The notes under the pieces: model-generated
The model's database searches: none
Seen by the model: the letters and a program-made list of their open reading frames with translations, nothing else
Told to the model about the DNA's origin: nothing
Position numbers and translations under genes: made by a program
Source: Naumovozyma dairenensis CBS 421
Taxonomy: Eukaryota > Ascomycota > Saccharomycetes > Saccharomycetales > Saccharomycetaceae
Direction: 5' to 3'
NCBI RefSeq assembly: GCF_000227115.2
Contig: NC_016479.1
Location: 1,734,686-1,798,685, forward strand
DNA length: 64,000 nucleotides
In this document: positions 44,418 through 54,875 of the stretch, one piece after another
How the letters are laid out: each line of letters opens with the position of its first letter
Numbering within the stretch: position 1 is the first letter of the stretch

Positions 44418-46458
44418 TGTATAATTTTGTTTTTGTATGGGTGATTATGCTTATGTTTTTGTTTTTGTTTTTGTTTTTTTGTATATAGTTTTTTATCTAC
44501 TTAACAGGAAGGGATTTCATAAAGAAGAGCTGAAAAATCTCATATATATTGATAGTCCATTTAAATAACTTTTTCTTTCTTCCTCTAAACTTTTTTTGCT
44601 TGAAGATCTGCTTAGGTATCCCTTTTTACGATTAGATTCCTTATTAAGCATTCTTTTCTACTAACTACCATTTTAATCAGACTATAAGTTCCACGGTATA
44701 ATTAGAACAAAAGGGCATCTCTGGGTTTATTCTATACGTATTTTACTTACGTAAATTTAGTTGACAAATGTATGTTTCTAAGTGAAAAATTTCTTATGTA
44801 CGTACGTACAGTGACAGAAGGGCTCGAAAAGTCCGTGGAAAAAAACCCCACTTTGATGGTCGGAAAATCTTTTTTTTTTTTTTTCCGGAATTTCATGGAA
44901 GGGTTCGGAAACTCTTGAAGAAAAAAATAATATTGTACGCTCTTTTCTTCGTCATGGAGCTTAAATGTGTAATAAAGTCATCGCTTTGAAAAAAATGTTC
45001 AAAAAAATTGGTAATGGGTGGGGCTAAGACGGAAATACTAAGACGGAATAAAACTGTACTCGTCCGTAAGGGGGGGAAAGCGGATATAGAACGGAGATTA
45101 GTAATTTCTATTGTATTACGTACACAGTCTACTCCGTCTACATACTTTATTTCCACTTTAGCCCCATTAAATGGGAATTTATTCTATGTCCATTGTATAT
45201 TCGTTCGATTCCCCTTTTTTTGTATCCCTTTAAATAAGTCATTGTAATAATATTAGCAGCCACAGTTTCGACATATATGCAGGTTTTCAACTTGAAGGGG
45301 ATGTACCTAAGTTTCTTTAGATATCTTGTCCAGAATTCGGACTACTTTTCTACTTTTTACTATTTTTACCTATATTTATTCTTAGCTATAACTTCTAGTC
45401 TATAGGACTGTTTTTAATTGTATAGATGATTCTGAAATCTTTAAGTCAAATATTGGTTTTCCTCCCTATGTAAAAGAATGTAGTCCAAAAAGTACTGTTA
45501 GTGATACAGAATTACTCTTGCACTTTGTATTCCTTTGTTTAGGGATAATTTGAAAATATCATAACAGGAAAAATATAAGGAGTTAATGTTACTATTGTAA
45601 ATCCATTTATCTTAATATGTGCTCTTAACTGTTCTTAAGGAACAGTTTTTCACCATTACAAATCGTAACTATAAACCGATGCGCCAAAGCGATTTGGAGA
45701 AGAGCTGCCCTCCCAACATAATATCCCAGATAATAAAATTCATAATTACAATGGCTTGCTGATCTCACCTAAATTTCTAAAACTCACTTATCGTTTTCTA
45801 AAAAACCTTAGAAAAATGACTGGAACTTCATGTAATATTCGAGAAACGACCCATTAAAACAACGAAAGCCTGTCAAAATTTATTATACGAATGAATATAT
45901 TCCTTAAAAAACAAGAAAATTTCATGAATCTGAGGTACGTCAAATACTAATTACTAGTGAATTGTTCTCTCTATTGGATACTTGTCTGTAAATAGTGTTT
46001 AATGCAGTTCAGCTCTGATGTATCATTAAAACTCAAGCAAGAACTGTTTCCCCTCTTACTTGTGTAACTTTCACAGATCATCTAGAATAAACAATATCAG
46101 CTTAGAAGACAATAATACCGTTACCTAATAAGACCTTAATAGCAGTACAGTAATCGTTAACGTCAACTGAAATTAGTAGTTCGCAAACATACCATAGGAT
46201 GATATACTGAGCCCCATTTTATATGTTAATCGAAATGCAATTTTAGAATCCATTCTTATGCGAGGAGTAGGATTTATGAAGAAGGAGATTACAATGTCTC
46301 AAGAGGGGAATTTCTTTTATATAGGGACAATATCACAATTTTAGAAAGCGAAAAAACATATTAGTACTTAATGTTATTATTATTATTATAGTATATATAT
46401 ATATATATAGTTATTTTTTTGGTATGTTACAGTTATAGTAGAACTTTTTCTTAGAAAA
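44418..46458. promoter_or_regulatory. Transporter promoter and long spacer before POL30
   Basis: 2.04 kb. The transporter-proximal 800 bp carries TCCGTGGAA at 44832-44840 (a Pdr1/Pdr3 element that also fits the Yrr1 consensus), a TTCCGGAA palindrome at about 44884-44891, two CTAAGACGGAA direct repeats (about 45029 and 45043), other CGG/CCG triplets and a Yap1-type TTAGTAA at 45098-45104. An 8-bp inverted repeat AACTGTTC-TTAAG-GAACAGTT lies at 45627-45647. A TTA and TA repeat (about 46374-46409) lies near the POL30 3' end. No gene is supported; RFC5 and ATG11, expected from S. cerevisiae maps, are absent. Confidence 0.6.
44832..44840 (-). promoter_or_regulatory. PDRE / YRRE-type site
   Basis: TCCGTGGAA. 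The first eight bases are a known functional variant of the Pdr1/Pdr3 element (TCCGYGGA) and all nine fit the Yrr1 element. It lies 415 bp upstream of the transporter ATG. Orientation is assigned by gene context only. Confidence 0.7.
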
Positions 46459-47235
46459 TCATTCTTCATCACTAAACTTTGGAGCTAAGAAAAATTGTAA
46501 AAATCCACTTGTCAAATCGAATTGGAAAAGAGCAGGAGCTTCACTTGATAGTCTTATACCAATTTTATTCGAAAGGGCAGACCCTTTAACTATATCCAAT
46601 AAATATTTAGAACCGAAAGTTAAATCGACAGGTTGTTCCATTTCTAATTTAATACTTTCATCAGGATTTTCCATATCAATGAATGGTTTCATTATCACTG
46701 ACCCGGATCCAATATCCCCATCTGTAACGAATTTAATTGTTTCCTTTGTAACCAATATATTTAAAGAATCACTCAATTGACTTAAATCACGAACGGTTTT
46801 ACTGAAATCTGCAGATGGCATCATTATAGTAGTATCATATTGTAATTCTTCAATCTTCAAGAAATCTGCATCAATATCCATCAACTTCAAAGAATATTCT
46901 GAGATTCTTTCTCTCTTTGTGTCTTCAAATAATAAAAGTAGAGAATCAGGGGTATCATCCGCGATCAAAGTTAATGAATCTGTATTATTACCACAACGTA
47001 AGATCTTCGATAAAGAATTTAAATCCATACCCAAAGTGATTGGATGATCACATCTAAATTCTTGGAACGCATCTTTTCCTATTTCTAAAGAGACTAGAAG
47101 GACACGAGAATCATCCACAGCTTGTGCAATTATACCGTCTTCTTTACATTGGAAGTTGACTAGTTGGACACAATCTTTGAAACCATCAATGATTCTTTTG
47201 AAAAGGGATGCTTGTTCGAATTTGGCTTCTAACAT
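46459..47235 (-). CDS. POL30: PCNA, DNA polymerase sliding clamp
   Basis: Homotrimeric clamp for polymerases delta and epsilon and platform for repair and chromatin assembly. The open frame runs 68 codons further 5', but PCNA begins at MLEAKFEQASLFKRI, the ATG at 47235, giving exactly 258 residues as in S. cerevisiae. Both regulatory lysines are conserved: K164 (VTKETIKF; ubiquitin/SUMO) and K127 (DFLKIEE; SUMO). The interdomain loop is around 118-134 and the C-terminus is LAPKFSDEE. It lies upstream of NHP6 in the same orientation, an order matching YBR088C-YBR089C-A. Two MCB boxes lie upstream. Confidence 0.98.
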   Translation of the reverse strand: MLEAKFEQASLFKRIIDGFKDCVQLVNFQCKEDGIIAQAVDDSRVLLVSLEIGKDAFQEFRCDHPITLGMDLNSLSKILRCGNNTDSLTLIADDTPDSLLLLFEDTKRERISEYSLKLMDIDADFLKIEELQYDTTIMMPSADFSKTVRDLSQLSDSLNILVTKETIKFVTDGDIGSGSVIMKPFIDMENPDESIKLEMEQPVDLTFGSKYLLDIVKGSALSNKIGIRLSSEAPALFQFDLTSGFLQFFLAPKFSDEE

Positions 47236-47987
47236 TTCTATGATGTTTTTATGGATGTAGAGATTGCTTTTTTTCTTTTTTTTTTTTGGTAAATGGTTTG
47301 CACTGTTCTCAAAGTTGAATGCAATAACGAAGAGTTTGAGATGCGAGTTCGAGCAAGTCCTGATATATTTCCTACTCAATCTATTGAATGCTACACGAAA
47401 GATATATATATATATATATGTAACATAATTTTTCAACACGCAGATACACAGACGCGTAAAGGAAAAGAAAAAAAGTTTTCGCGTATTATTGTTTCAATAC
47501 AATTTGGCCCCAATAGGGAAATAACCAATATAATATAATGAAGTATAATATAATATAATATAAATATAACTCAATAATATGTAGTTTTACGGGTTACGGT
47601 TACCCTCTTTTTTATTTTATTTTATTCCTGACGCGTCTGGTTAATACACAGTGTACGTACGGTAAAAGGAAGATTCATAATATTTCATCTGATATAGCTT
47701 TTGATTGAATTGAACTATATAGCCATAGGAACTGTAATAATACCTAAATGTGAACAGATATTAATATCAAATTAGAAATAATCAAAAAATATAATGTGAA
47801 GTAATGATATAAAAATAATAGTAATAGTATAGTTATAATATGATGATCATTTTATATTTGCTGCATCAGAGCTTAAAGTGAAAAGTAGAATAGGATAGAA
47901 ATAGAATAGAATTTAACAGAATAGATAACATAAAACAATTGTGAAATGAGGTCAAAAAATAAAGACAGAAAAAAAATTATCAGTCAA
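47236..47987. promoter_or_regulatory. POL30 promoter with MCB boxes / NHP6 3' end
   Basis: Two exact MluI cell-cycle boxes (ACGCGT) at 47452-47457 and 47631-47636, about 217 and 396 bp upstream of the ATG. These are the MBF sites that drive G1/S expression of DNA-synthesis genes, POL30 included, in S. cerevisiae. Also a TA run at about 47402-47419, a TATAA pentanucleotide array at about 47531-47566 and GTACGTAC at 47653-47660. Confidence 0.85.
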
Positions 47988-48272
47988 TCAAGCCAAAGTG
48001 GCATTATATAATTCCTTTTCAGATTCATATCTTTTCTTATCAGCGTCAGCCTTTGCTTGATAAGGTTCCTTTTCTTCATCAGATAAAGCCTTCCATCTAG
48101 CACCTAACAATTTACCGACTTGACCGAATGTCACGTTTGGATTTTCAGATCTAACGATATCTCTTGTTTCATTAGCAAAAAACATGTATGCTGATAGGGC
48201 TCTCTTTGGAGCATTTGGATCCTTCTTTCTTCTAGTAGCTCTCTTCTTTGGTTCTCCTGTTGCTGGGGCCAT
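47988..48272 (-). CDS. NHP6: Nhp6, HMG-box chromatin protein
   Basis: Small non-sequence-specific HMG-box protein that bends DNA and works with the FACT complex. The 94-residue product has a basic N-terminus ([16 protein letters not shown]) and one HMG box (about 22-90: [19 protein letters not shown]...[19 protein letters not shown]). S. cerevisiae has duplicates NHP6A (YPR052C, 93 residues) and NHP6B (YBR089C-A, 99 residues). The length is nearer to Nhp6A, while the neighbours belong to both segments. Highly biased codon use. Confidence 0.96.
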   Translation of the reverse strand: MAPATGEPKKRATRRKKDPNAPKRALSAYMFFANETRDIVRSENPNVTFGQVGKLLGARWKALSDEEKEPYQAKADADKKRYESEKELYNATLA

Positions 48273-49377
48273 TGTGATAGTATAATTTATTATTTGCTTG
48301 TCTGTCGTGAATAATAGACGTACGTATGTATATATATGATGTTAGTAACCTTGTTTCTATTGTTGGTGTGTGTGTGCCAAGATGGACACGGCTGTTACCG
48401 TTTCCGAAGCTATAACGCGAAAAGAAGATTTGGTTTTGTTATGTGTGTGGGATGGATGAGTTTCCTTATTTTTCCAGGGAGTAGGCTTCTTCTAAAAATA
48501 TACAGATATATTTGTTGAAAAAGGATGGCAAAAATTGAGACAAATAGCCCATTCAGTTCTTGTTTTACCTCATATCAACATAGCTTACCTTACCATAACG
48601 ACGTTAGCTCATTATCCACCAGCAGATAGTTCATGGGGGAGGATGTTGTGGTAAGGGGTACTGCGAATAGCATCCATTTTTACTCATTGGCAAATACGGT
48701 TACTGAACCATTTATCCCTTTTCATCTCTTTGTTTTTGTTATTGCGTTGTGTCTTGGAAGTGATGATATAGTTAAACATACTGTGTTGTTAAAAAACTCG
48801 GCTTGTCTTTTTTTTTAATTTTTCCCTTAATAGAGATAGATATAAGTGGACTAAGTAAGACTGCTACTAAGTATATTACACTATGTGTGTATGTATGTTG
48901 TAAAGAGGGAGAGAACACTCCTTGTTAACTAAGTGTTAAGAAACCTCATGTAGCCTTTATAGAGTGTGTGAGAGGGAGAGCGCGTTGATTTTCACCCATT
49001 TTCATCGAGTGGAAAGAAAATATTTCTCACTTTTAAGTGTGGTGTCCGGGTGATATGGCCCGGGTTACAAACTTAACGGTGGGCACGGGATATGTGCACG
49101 TGCAAGAGGATATTACAATAAAATCAATCACGTGCTTGGAAGGCTAACCCTCCGCTTGACGCCTTATCTACGTAGTCAACATCTCAAATTTAGTACATAC
49201 GGTAAAATGCTAAGTTAGATTAGTATTATGTATGTACGTATGCATCTGTATCATATATTTATTTACAAGTTCTATATCTATTCTGTAGTTGTCCATACTG
49301 AATGGTTTGTACATCCAGTTTTGAATCTTCTCCGTGCTCGTTTCTCAGTATTTTCCCATACTTGTGAACCCAAGCGA
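48273..49377. promoter_or_regulatory. NHP6 promoter and TIM12 3' spacer
   Basis: 1.1 kb. Two CACGTG E-boxes 32 bp apart (49097-49102 and 49129-49134) lie in a GC-richer stretch; the second has the ATCACGTG form preferred by Cbf1. An ACGTACGTA run is at 48318-48326. A 61-codon plus-strand frame at 48633-48818 shows no recognisable protein. Confidence 0.5.
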
Positions 49378-49698
49378 TCAACTATCCGCATCCGGTACAT
49401 CTCTTTTGAATTGTTCAATGTGTCGTAGATGCGTAGATGGCCCAAATCCTCGACTTTGTACATATGCTCCAATCAATCTATTACTATAATGCATCTTGGC
49501 AACACAACGATCTATACAACATATTTCTCCCTTAGTTAAATCTCCTTCGCTGTATTCTTCATGGGGGATACATTTCTCCATACATGTCTTTAAAATATTA
49601 TTAAAAGTAGTACACATGGCATCAAATTGAACTTCCGCTATCTGTAACTTCTCTTCAGATACATCTTGAGAACCATATTGATTAAGAAAGAATGACAT
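49378..49698 (-). CDS. TIM12: Tim12, small Tim chaperone of the TIM22 complex
   Basis: Small Tim protein bound to the inner-membrane TIM22 translocase, where it receives carrier proteins from Tim9-Tim10. The 106-residue product (S. cerevisiae 109) has the twin CX3C motif: C39-MEK-C43 and C61-IDR-C65, with an extra Cys at 60. The C-terminal extension past the second motif (about 66-106) is longer than in Tim9/Tim10 and marks Tim12. It is divergent from PBY1; S. cerevisiae has PHO3 and PHO5 between YBR091C and YBR094W, but here the two genes are adjacent. Confidence 0.93.
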   Translation of the reverse strand: MSFFLNQYGSQDVSEEKLQIAEVQFDAMCTTFNNILKTCMEKCIPHEEYSEGDLTKGEICCIDRCVAKMHYSNRLIGAYVQSRGFGPSTHLRHIEQFKRDVPDADS

Positions 49699-50157
49699 CG
49701 GGTCGTCCTTTTTTCTCTCCTGATCTTCTTATCTCTAAAGTTCTGAAACTGTTCGCAAAAACTAGACCACCAATATAAACTAAGATATATTCTCACTTAC
49801 TTCTACCACAACAGAAACTTCCGAACCCTATCTGCTCATCGATTCTATTCCAATGTAGTAATTTATGTTAGTTTTCCACGTTTTTCCTTCTTTCGGAAAC
49901 ATGTTCAAAATTGTTTACCCGGTATTTGTATCTGTATCTGTATCTGTGAAAAATCCACGTATGTACACTGCCTGCCTAAGACATATTATTGAGACTTTTT
50001 CCGCACGATATATAGTGGATTGATGGACATGATAACAATGTATGTTAGTCTCATTTTACATAAATATCATTAACATTACTCCTTCTTATGTATCGAAATA
50101 TGTTATAAACCTGCCGAATATAACCATATATAGCCAAAAAATAATACTAATATAACG
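49699..50157. promoter_or_regulatory. Divergent TIM12/PBY1 promoter with Reb1-type site
   Basis: 459 bp. TTACCCGG at 49915-49922 is a consensus Reb1 site near the middle, about 220 bp from TIM12 and 236 bp from PBY1, typical of a shared nucleosome-free region. A TCTGTA hexamer repeat lies at about 49929-49948. No acid phosphatase gene or remnant is visible. Confidence 0.65.
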
Positions 50158-52398
50158 ATGCACGTATTAATAACGAATGATGATGGTCCATTACACGATC
50201 AATTCTCACCTTACATAAGACCATTCATCCAATACATCCTATCCACATACCCTGAATGGCAAATAACTGTATGTGTTCCTCACACTCAAAAATCTTGGAT
50301 AGGTAAAGCTCATCTGGCAGGTAAAAACCTAGTAGCACAATTCCTCTATTCCAACTTGAATTCAAATGATAATAAATTTTGGGGTCCCTTCAATCAACCT
50401 CAATTAAAATCACGTTCCACCTCTAGGAACGATGAATTCCCTTATATCAATAATCCTGAAATTCCCAAAAATGCAATCGAATGGATATTATTAGATGGTA
50501 CCCCTGCATCATGTGTAAATATTGGATTACATTATTTATCAAAGACTGAATTTGATCTCGTAATCTCTGGTCCTAACGTTGGTAGAAATACATCAGCTGC
50601 TTATATTACATCTAGTGGGACTGTGGGTGCCGCAATGGAATCCATAATTTGTAATGATACTAAGGCAGTTGCTTTATCTTGGGCTTATTTCGATGGGAGG
50701 AAAATCGTTCCTTTGGAATTAATGAGGATGGCTTCCAAAAGATCAATGGATATCGTTAATTTTCTTCTAAAGAATTGGGATGATGAAACGGATTTGTATA
50801 GTATTAATGTTCCCTTGGTGGATTCATTGAATGGTATGACCAAGGTGAGGTATGCTCCTGTGTGGGAGAATAGATGGTGTGCTATATTTGATGGTCCTGA
50901 AGTTAATTTACCTAGACATGATGAAGATGTGGAAGCAGGTGAAGAATATAATACTATTTCTTTTAAATGGAATCCAAATTTTAAAGGTCATAATGATTCC
51001 AAGAGATGTAGCAAAGATGATCCAATTCATGATATGGGTACTATTGAAGAGAGGGCAATTTCGGTAACTCCATTAAGAGCTACTTTCAAAGGACTCGATC
51101 ATCTAATTGGTGAACTAAATATAATTGAACAAAATACAAATGAGAACGATACTGTCGTTGCAATTACAATTGATCCGAGTGAGTATATACACAATCCATT
51201 GATGAATGCCATTAAGAAATATTTACCTAATGTTAAAATTGTTAATGAATTGCCTTCATCAAATGAGAGAAAGAAGATAAAACGGTTATTCCAATATGGT
51301 GATTATGAACAATTAGATGTGGATAGATTATTGTTATCTGATGGGAAGTTTTATTTTGCAAATTCATATATTTATAGGAAGGCTTTAATTAGGAAACATT
51401 ATTTATCTCATACTATTCAAACATACACTGTGAAACATCCAGATAGTATTCTTAAAAGGGCATTTCCTGAGTCATATACGATAGATTTAGATTATGCGGA
51501 ATTTTTAGATGATTCATTGGATGAAAATTGGGAATTAAGACAAGAATTAGAGAGGGAAAATAGATGGTGGATTGTTAAACCAAGTATGAGTGATAAGGGT
51601 CAAGGTATAAGGGTTTTCAAAACCATTGATGATTTACAAGCTATTTTTGATTCGTTTGATGATGAGGAAGAAGACGAAGACCAAGATGATGGAAATGATG
51701 CTGGATTGATTGATGACAACAAGATTATCATATCTCAATTACGTCATTTTATTATTCAAGAATATATGAGCAATCCATTATTATTACCATCAATGGATAA
51801 TAAAAAGTTCCATATACGTTGTTACATTACTTGTAAAGGCGATTTAGAAGTTTTCGTATATGATAGAATGCTAGCATTGTTTGCACCAACGTCATATACT
51901 TCTTTGGAAGACAACGAGTATTCTGTAACAAATTTGAATAACTTACAATGTCATTTAACAAACACATGTTTACAAACAAAGAATGAAAATAAAGATTTGT
52001 CAGTCATGGAATTTGATAAGTTATCAGATATTAGTGATGTAAATAAGAAGCAAATAAAGGAACAAATACATGAAATTACTCATGATCTTTTTTTAGCGGC
52101 AATCAATGCTAATAGACTTAATTTCCAACCATTAAAAAATGCGTTTGAAACTTATGGTGTTGATTTCTTAGTGGATTCTAATTATAATGTGAAACTTTTA
52201 GAAATTAACGCGTATCCTGATTTTAAACAAACTGGGCAAGAATTAAAAGGATTAATTGATGAATTATTTGACAATATTGTTAGCAAATGTATTTATCCAT
52301 TTTTATCTGATGATCAGGAAGAGAAACTTCAAAAGCAATCATTAAATGAGAGTGGTAATCTTGTTCAAGTGTTAGAACATACTTCAAATGACTGGTGA
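50158..52398 (+). CDS. PBY1: Pby1, SurE-like and tubulin-tyrosine-ligase-like protein
   Basis: P-body-associated protein combining two enzyme folds. Residues 1 to about 310 resemble SurE nucleotidases (ITNDDGP at 5-11; SGPNVGRNTSAAYITSSGTVGAAMES near 140-165). Residues about 365-735 resemble tubulin tyrosine ligase, an ATP-grasp fold (WWIVKPSMSDKGQGIRVF near 472; VDFLVDSNYNVKLLEINAYPDF near 674). In S. cerevisiae the 753-residue Pby1 interacts with the decapping machinery. The 746-residue length fits. An acidic insertion (about 500-520) interrupts the ligase domain. Confidence 0.95.
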   Translation: MHVLITNDDGPLHDQFSPYIRPFIQYILSTYPEWQITVCVPHTQKSWIGKAHLAGKNLVAQFLYSNLNSNDNKFWGPFNQPQLKSRSTSRNDEFPYINNPEIPKNAIEWILLDGTPASCVNIGLHYLSKTEFDLVISGPNVGRNTSAAYITSSGTVGAAMESIICNDTKAVALSWAYFDGRKIVPLELMRMASKRSMDIVNFLLKNWDDETDLYSINVPLVDSLNGMTKVRYAPVWENRWCAIFDGPEVNLPRHDEDVEAGEEYNTISFKWNPNFKGHNDSKRCSKDDPIHDMGTIEERAISVTPLRATFKGLDHLIGELNIIEQNTNENDTVVAITIDPSEYIHNPLMNAIKKYLPNVKIVNELPSSNERKKIKRLFQYGDYEQLDVDRLLLSDGKFYFANSYIYRKALIRKHYLSHTIQTYTVKHPDSILKRAFPESYTIDLDYAEFLDDSLDENWELRQELERENRWWIVKPSMSDKGQGIRVFKTIDDLQAIFDSFDDEEEDEDQDDGNDAGLIDDNKIIISQLRHFIIQEYMSNPLLLPSMDNKKFHIRCYITCKGDLEVFVYDRMLALFAPTSYTSLEDNEYSVTNLNNLQCHLTNTCLQTKNENKDLSVMEFDKLSDISDVNKKQIKEQIHEITHDLFLAAINANRLNFQPLKNAFETYGVDFLVDSNYNVKLLEINAYPDFKQTGQELKGLIDELFDNIVSKCIYPFLSDDQEEKLQKQSLNESGNLVQVLEHTSNDW

Positions 52399-52557
52399 TC
52401 GTGAACTTGCTTACATACATATCAATTAGATAAGAATTCTTAAAAATGAATATCTAAGTATATCAGAAGATGAATGATATTATTATTTAATTAATAAAAG
52501 TCTGGTATGCATATATAACACAAAAATACACAAAATAATTGCATATGTTATATTTTT

Positions 52558-53904
52558 TTAGGCATTAATGTCTTCCGTTTCCAATTCATCATCATCAACT
52601 TCTGGATCGATTGATGTCGCTGGAACAGCGTCTGCACCCATTGTTCTATTTGTAGCTGCACTTATTAAACCTCTTTTCACTACTCTTAAGGCGTTTGGCA
52701 TTATAACATCATCTTCTTGAATTCCAGCATATTCTTTACTCCATGCGAAAACTCTTTCTCGTATTCTGTTCACTTTTGCCAAACAATTTCTTATTTCACT
52801 TAAATTTCTAATAAATTCTCTATTTCTTTGTAATGCTATTTGAGACAATTGTCTCGTAGCATCAATATGATCATTCAAAGAGGGAGCAGCTTGCTTTACT
52901 GATGACGTAGTAGTAGTAGTACTACTCCCTAGAAAGTTACTTAAATTTGATGTCGTTTGTATAAATGGTAATGCGAAGAAAGGATCATCTATTTCATCAA
53001 TGATAGGGTCTGTTGCTACGTTATTCTTTTCTGGAAGTTTAACATTACTACTTCGAGTGGCCATTCCTTCAGACTCTATAGTGTCAAGTACTTCTTTGGT
53101 TTCCTCTATGTTGGTTTGTGCATATGGCGGCGATATAGCCTCGGTATTTTCAACGTCAACCTCATTTACTGATTCGTCTTTCTGTTGTTTCTGTTGTTTC
53201 TGTTCTTGTTCCTCAGTTTCCTCTTCGTCTGGTAATTTCAAATTATGATCATAATCTTCTAATCCCAATTTTTCTTCGAGTAATTGTTCTGGGAATTTAC
53301 CAAGAAACAATTCCAACATATTTGAATATCTAACCACGGAATCTTGTTCCTTTTCCACCATTAACACAAGTTTCAATGTTAATTCATTCAAAATCTTACT
53401 CTTAAAGGGAGCTCCACGTACCGGTCTAGTAGAAATATCAGACAATGAAGTAATTGGGATCAAAAGTTCCTTCACATTAACTAACGTATCCAATGGAACA
53501 TCTTGCAATAGTATCTCGTCATCGTCATCGCCATCGTCATCAGTATCGTCCTCATCCTCATCCTCGCCCGCCTTTCCACCTTCGACTCTAGATGTCTTTC
53601 CTTCAATCTTAATTTCATGTTTGGGAAGTTTATACCTTCTTTGCAACAAATTATGTTCAGATCCATTATAGAAGATGACGTTTTCATTATCAGCTTTCAC
53701 TGAGTTTAAATTCGACCTTGCGACGAATTCACTTTTTTGTAACAATTTGTTACCTCTGTTAGTGGTGATTCCAGAGGATTCCGGGTAAATAAATTCCCCA
53801 TTCAAAGATCTTTTTAATGGGTTATGATTGCCCGTTTTGGCTTTTATGATCTTCCTTGTGAAGGTGTTGATTATGTTTTGTTCTTCCATATGGTCAAGAT
53901 TCAT
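52558..53904 (-). CDS. RXT2: Rxt2, Rpd3L histone deacetylase complex subunit
   Basis: Subunit of the Rpd3L deacetylase complex; nuclear. The 448-residue product (S. cerevisiae about 430) has the Rxt2 N-terminal region (TRKIIKAKTGNHNPLKRSLNGE; VIFYNGSEHNLLQRRYKL) at about 15-100, an acidic Asp run near 115-130, a central helical segment with LLIPITSLSDISTRP near 147, acidic and Gln-rich linkers, and a conserved C-terminal helical region (about 340-420). A second in-frame Met at position 6 is an alternative start. Convergent with PBY1, as for YBR094W/YBR095C. Confidence 0.9.
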   Translation of the reverse strand: MNLDHMEEQNIINTFTRKIIKAKTGNHNPLKRSLNGEFIYPESSGITTNRGNKLLQKSEFVARSNLNSVKADNENVIFYNGSEHNLLQRRYKLPKHEIKIEGKTSRVEGGKAGEDEDEDDTDDDGDDDDEILLQDVPLDTLVNVKELLIPITSLSDISTRPVRGAPFKSKILNELTLKLVLMVEKEQDSVVRYSNMLELFLGKFPEQLLEEKLGLEDYDHNLKLPDEEETEEQEQKQQKQQKDESVNEVDVENTEAISPPYAQTNIEETKEVLDTIESEGMATRSSNVKLPEKNNVATDPIIDEIDDPFFALPFIQTTSNLSNFLGSSTTTTTSSVKQAAPSLNDHIDATRQLSQIALQRNREFIRNLSEIRNCLAKVNRIRERVFAWSKEYAGIQEDDVIMPNALRVVKRGLISAATNRTMGADAVPATSIDPEVDDDELETEDINA

Positions 53905-54875
53905 ATTCTCAATTTAGTGCTTTTTTGTGATGTGATGTGATGTGGTGCGGTGTGGTAGTAGGGAGGAGAAAGAAAACAATGTGTGATGTGGGGTTGAGTA
54001 GTTTTTAATTGTGATTCTGTAGACTCTCTTGAGTTACTCTTTGGCTTACTTACTTAGTTTCGTTAGTTGCATTACCGTATGTATATATATTTCAATTATA
54101 TAAGAATGTAATAACAATATTCCTCTAAATTTTTCAGTTATTGTATTGCCCGTGCCCCCCATAACTAACTACGTACGTATATGTATGTTACGTAAAGTGT
54201 GTTCTCCATATAACATAACATAACATAACATAATATGATGTGATATGATATGATATGATATGATATGATATGATATGATATCCTAATGTATTATAATACC
54301 ATAGTTGGTGTATTTCTTGGTGTGTTCCTCGAGGTTGTATTATTAACTTCCATTTCCACGTGCAGAGGTAGTGCGTAGTTCTTACTTAAATTATATAATA
54401 TAGTCTAGACCAAGGTTACATCCATCAAGACTAGCGTAATCCTTCCTTCATTGTAGACAAGAGCACAAGGCTTACATATCTTTCCTTCTTTCTTTCTCAC
54501 TTGCAATAGGGTCCATAGCTACTTCTGCCATTGTCATTATAACTCACAAACGTATTCATATGACAGAGTACTGCCGGAACTCCGCTGGCAATGTAGTGGT
54601 TAGTTAACTCGACGCATACATAGACACGCTCTTGTTCCTTAAGCTCAAATGCATGGTTGTTGACATTGGACCTTTGATTACTTGTTACAATTGACAAGAC
54701 AAAGTCTACATCTTCTTTTGAGGAAATCGCCTTCGTCTAATCGATCTGCCGATTCGGAATTGTTTTCATAGTTAATATATATAAAACAAGGTCAATACAT
54801 ACAAGAGCGAACTTTCCTCGAAGACATAAACCACACAAGATATAATAATAGTAACAAACAACCATCGCTTAAATC
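53905..54875. promoter_or_regulatory. Divergent RXT2 / YBR096W-like promoter region with pentanucleotide arrays
   Basis: 971 bp with three 5-bp-period arrays: TGTGA/TGTGG units (about 53926-53955), TAACA x4 (54211-54230) and TGATA x8 (54241-54280). TACGTACGTA is at about 54170-54179. A 66-codon minus-strand frame at 54497-54697 has no recognisable product. No other element is clear. Confidence 0.6.
54211..54280. repeat. Compound pentanucleotide microsatellite (TAACA)4 ... (TGATA)8
   Basis: Four TAACA units, a 10-bp transition, then eight exact TGATA units. The change of unit within a preserved 5-bp period suggests slippage from a mutated unit. The second half presents eight GATA cores in a row. 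Confidence 0.92.

Noticed and set aside
45008..45247. 79-codon plus-strand frame upstream of the transporter
   Set aside because: It crosses the CGG repeats and has no recognisable domain; more likely promoter DNA.
46459..47439. 326-residue version of PCNA
   Set aside because: The extra 68 N-terminal codons are an accidental upstream extension; PCNA starts at MLEAKFEQ and is 258 residues in S. cerevisiae.
48633..48818. 61-codon plus-strand frame upstream of NHP6
   Set aside because: No recognisable similarity or codon bias strong enough to call a gene.
49880..49915. TTTCCGAAA-like core on the minus strand resembling CDEIII of a point centromere
   Set aside because: The left half does not fit, and there is no CDEI with an AT-rich CDEII at the proper distance. 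Other TTTCCGAA cores (near 1775 and 48400) fail too. Unconventional Naumovozyma centromeres could not be tested from memory.
54590..54640. TGTAGTGGTTAG resembling a tRNA D arm
   Set aside because: No anticodon stem, B box or acceptor pairing could be found around it.
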